Positions 63,322 through 64,000 of a stretch of 64,000 nt of DNA are shown here, piece by piece. The stretch's first letter is position 1. Every line of letters starts with the position of its first letter. Below the pieces are notes generated by a model. The model saw nothing but the letters and a program-made list of their open reading frames with translations, was not told the origin of the DNA and searched no databases. Both the position numbers and the translations under genes were made by a program. Source of the stretch: Terrimesophilobacter sp964651535 (GTDB lineage Bacteria; Actinomycetota; Actinomycetes; Actinomycetales; Microbacteriaceae); assembly GCA_964651535.1 (NCBI GenBank), contig CAZYYE010000002.1:558001-622000 (forward strand). Direction: 5' to 3'.

Positions 63322-63346
63322 AACCTTCTATATCAACTTGAAGGTT
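63322..63346. terminator. Weak hairpin between galE and whiB2
   Basis: AACCTTC at 63322-63328 pairs with GAAGGTT at 63340-63346 around an AT-rich 11-nt loop. It overlaps the galE stop. It could end galE transcripts or lie in the whiB2 leader; there is no clean T run. Confidence 0.3.
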
Positions 63347-64000
63347 AACGACGCGCCGCCCACGCGCTCGCGACCATCTCCGTGAGGCTGTAGCGCATTT
63401 TCCAGTCGAGATCGCGCGCGGCGAGCGCGCCCGAGGCGACAATTCTGGCCGGGTCTCCTGCGCGGCGCGGCCCGACAACGGGAGTGAATCCGATTCCGGT
63501 CACGTCGGCAACCGCCCGCATGATTTCGGCTACGGAGGATCCGCGCCCGCTGCCGAGGTTATACGCGGGTTCGAGGGGGGTACCCGCCTCCAGTTGCCGC
63601 GCCGCCGCGACGTGCGCTGCCGCGACGTCCGTTACGTGCACGTAGTCGCGAACGCAGGTTCCATCCGGTGTCGCGTAGTCGTTGCCGTTGATCGTGGGAG
63701 GCATGCCTGCCAGTAGCGCGTCGAAGACGAGCGGGAACAGGTTGTGCGGACTCACATCGAACACGTACGGAAGTCCCGAGCCGACGACGTTGAAGTAGCG
63801 CAGGCTCACGTGCGCGAGACCCCGAGCGCGACCTTCGTCGGCGAGCAGCCACTCCCCGATCAGTTTCGTTTCGCCATAGGGGGACTCGGGCGCTTTCGCT
63901 GTGTCCTCCGTCACGAGCTCGACATCCGGCGTGCCGTACACAGATGCGCTCGATGAGAACACGATCCGTCCGACGCCGCATTCCGCCATCGCGCGAAGAA
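63345..64000 (-). CDS. galE: UDP-glucose 4-epimerase, 5' part beyond window
   Basis: Short-chain dehydrogenase-type epimerase that interconverts UDP-glucose and UDP-galactose for cell-wall sugars. The C-terminal 218 residues are visible: SSSASVYG and the catalytic Tyr-Lys pair in SPYGETKLIGEWLL, NVVGS, PDGTCVRDYVHVTDVA and GDPARIVAS. The Rossmann GxxGxxG start lies beyond the window. The order galE - whiB2 - GT2 is on one strand, linking sugar supply with the glycosyltransferase. Confidence 0.95.
   Translation of the reverse strand, partial: LRAMAECGVGRIVFSSSASVYGTPDVELVTEDTAKAPESPYGETKLIGEWLLADEGRARGLAHVSLRYFNVVGSGLPYVFDVSPHNLFPLVFDALLAGMPPTINGNDYATPDGTCVRDYVHVTDVAAAHVAAARQLEAGTPLEPAYNLGSGRGSSVAEIMRAVADVTGIGFTPVVGPRRAGDPARIVASGALAARDLDWKMRYSLTEMVASAWAARR

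Overview
The window is high-GC, densely coded DNA from an actinomycete, most likely a member of Microbacteriaceae. The evidence is two WhiB regulators, the mtrA-mtrB-lpqB operon, a PdtaS-type kinase beside whiB1, an Rv3235-like gene beside secA, DUF3499 beside the phosphomannomutase gene, DUF222/HNH and DUF5719 proteins, and very GC-rich third codon positions. No rRNA gene is present. The only complete tRNA gene is a tRNA-Lys(CTT) on the minus strand.

Layout. (1) 1-15199, chromosome: ilvB (cut by the window edge) and ilvD; otsA/otsB for trehalose with a divergent TIM-barrel sugar isomerase-like gene; a tetR - MMPL - YhgE/Pip membrane operon with a double palindromic operator; a DUF222/HNH gene; a phosphoribosyltransferase; three small membrane proteins. 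(2) 15215-28007, an integrated mobile element of about 12.8 kb bounded by a perfect 43-bp direct repeat that covers the 3' half of tRNA-Lys. It carries a restriction endonuclease and adenine methyltransferase at the left end, a run of small regulatory or coiled-coil genes, a helix-turn-helix protein translationally coupled to a P4/D5-type primase-helicase, an origin-like iteron region, an HGG-motif protein that may be a small-terminase relative, a serine recombinase, several short overlapping genes, a tyrosine integrase, and a pair of unknown membrane/coiled-coil proteins at the right end. No capsid, tail, large terminase or relaxase gene is visible, so the element looks like a phage satellite or a similar non-autonomous island carrying defence-type cargo. 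(3) 28008-64000, chromosome: tRNA-Lys, bcp, whiB1/pdtaS, a SAF protein with a TadZ/CpaE-like ATPase, secA, hpf, comF, lpqB-mtrB-mtrA, a DUF4129/DUF4350/MoxR/DUF58 operon, catalase with a Fur-type regulator, spoIIM and RDD genes, ahcY, phosphomannomutase, DUF3499, an Rv3259-like gene, DUF5719, a giant membrane glycosyltransferase, whiB2 and galE (cut by the window edge).

From whiB1 to whiB2 the chromosomal order follows, with insertions, the Mycobacterium tuberculosis Rv3219-Rv3260c block as I recall it. It combines protein export, ribosome hibernation, cell-envelope signalling (MtrAB), nucleotide-sugar supply (PMM, GalE) and WhiB control. The most interesting accessory content is the tRNA-Lys element: its inferred origin, its satellite-like gene set, and its two cargo positions (restriction-modification near attL, the unknown membrane pair near attR). 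Outside it, two features stand out: an MMPL transporter fused to a degenerate ABC ATPase domain, and a perfect 17-bp hairpin in front of ahcY whose loop resembles the 16S anti-Shine-Dalgarno sequence.
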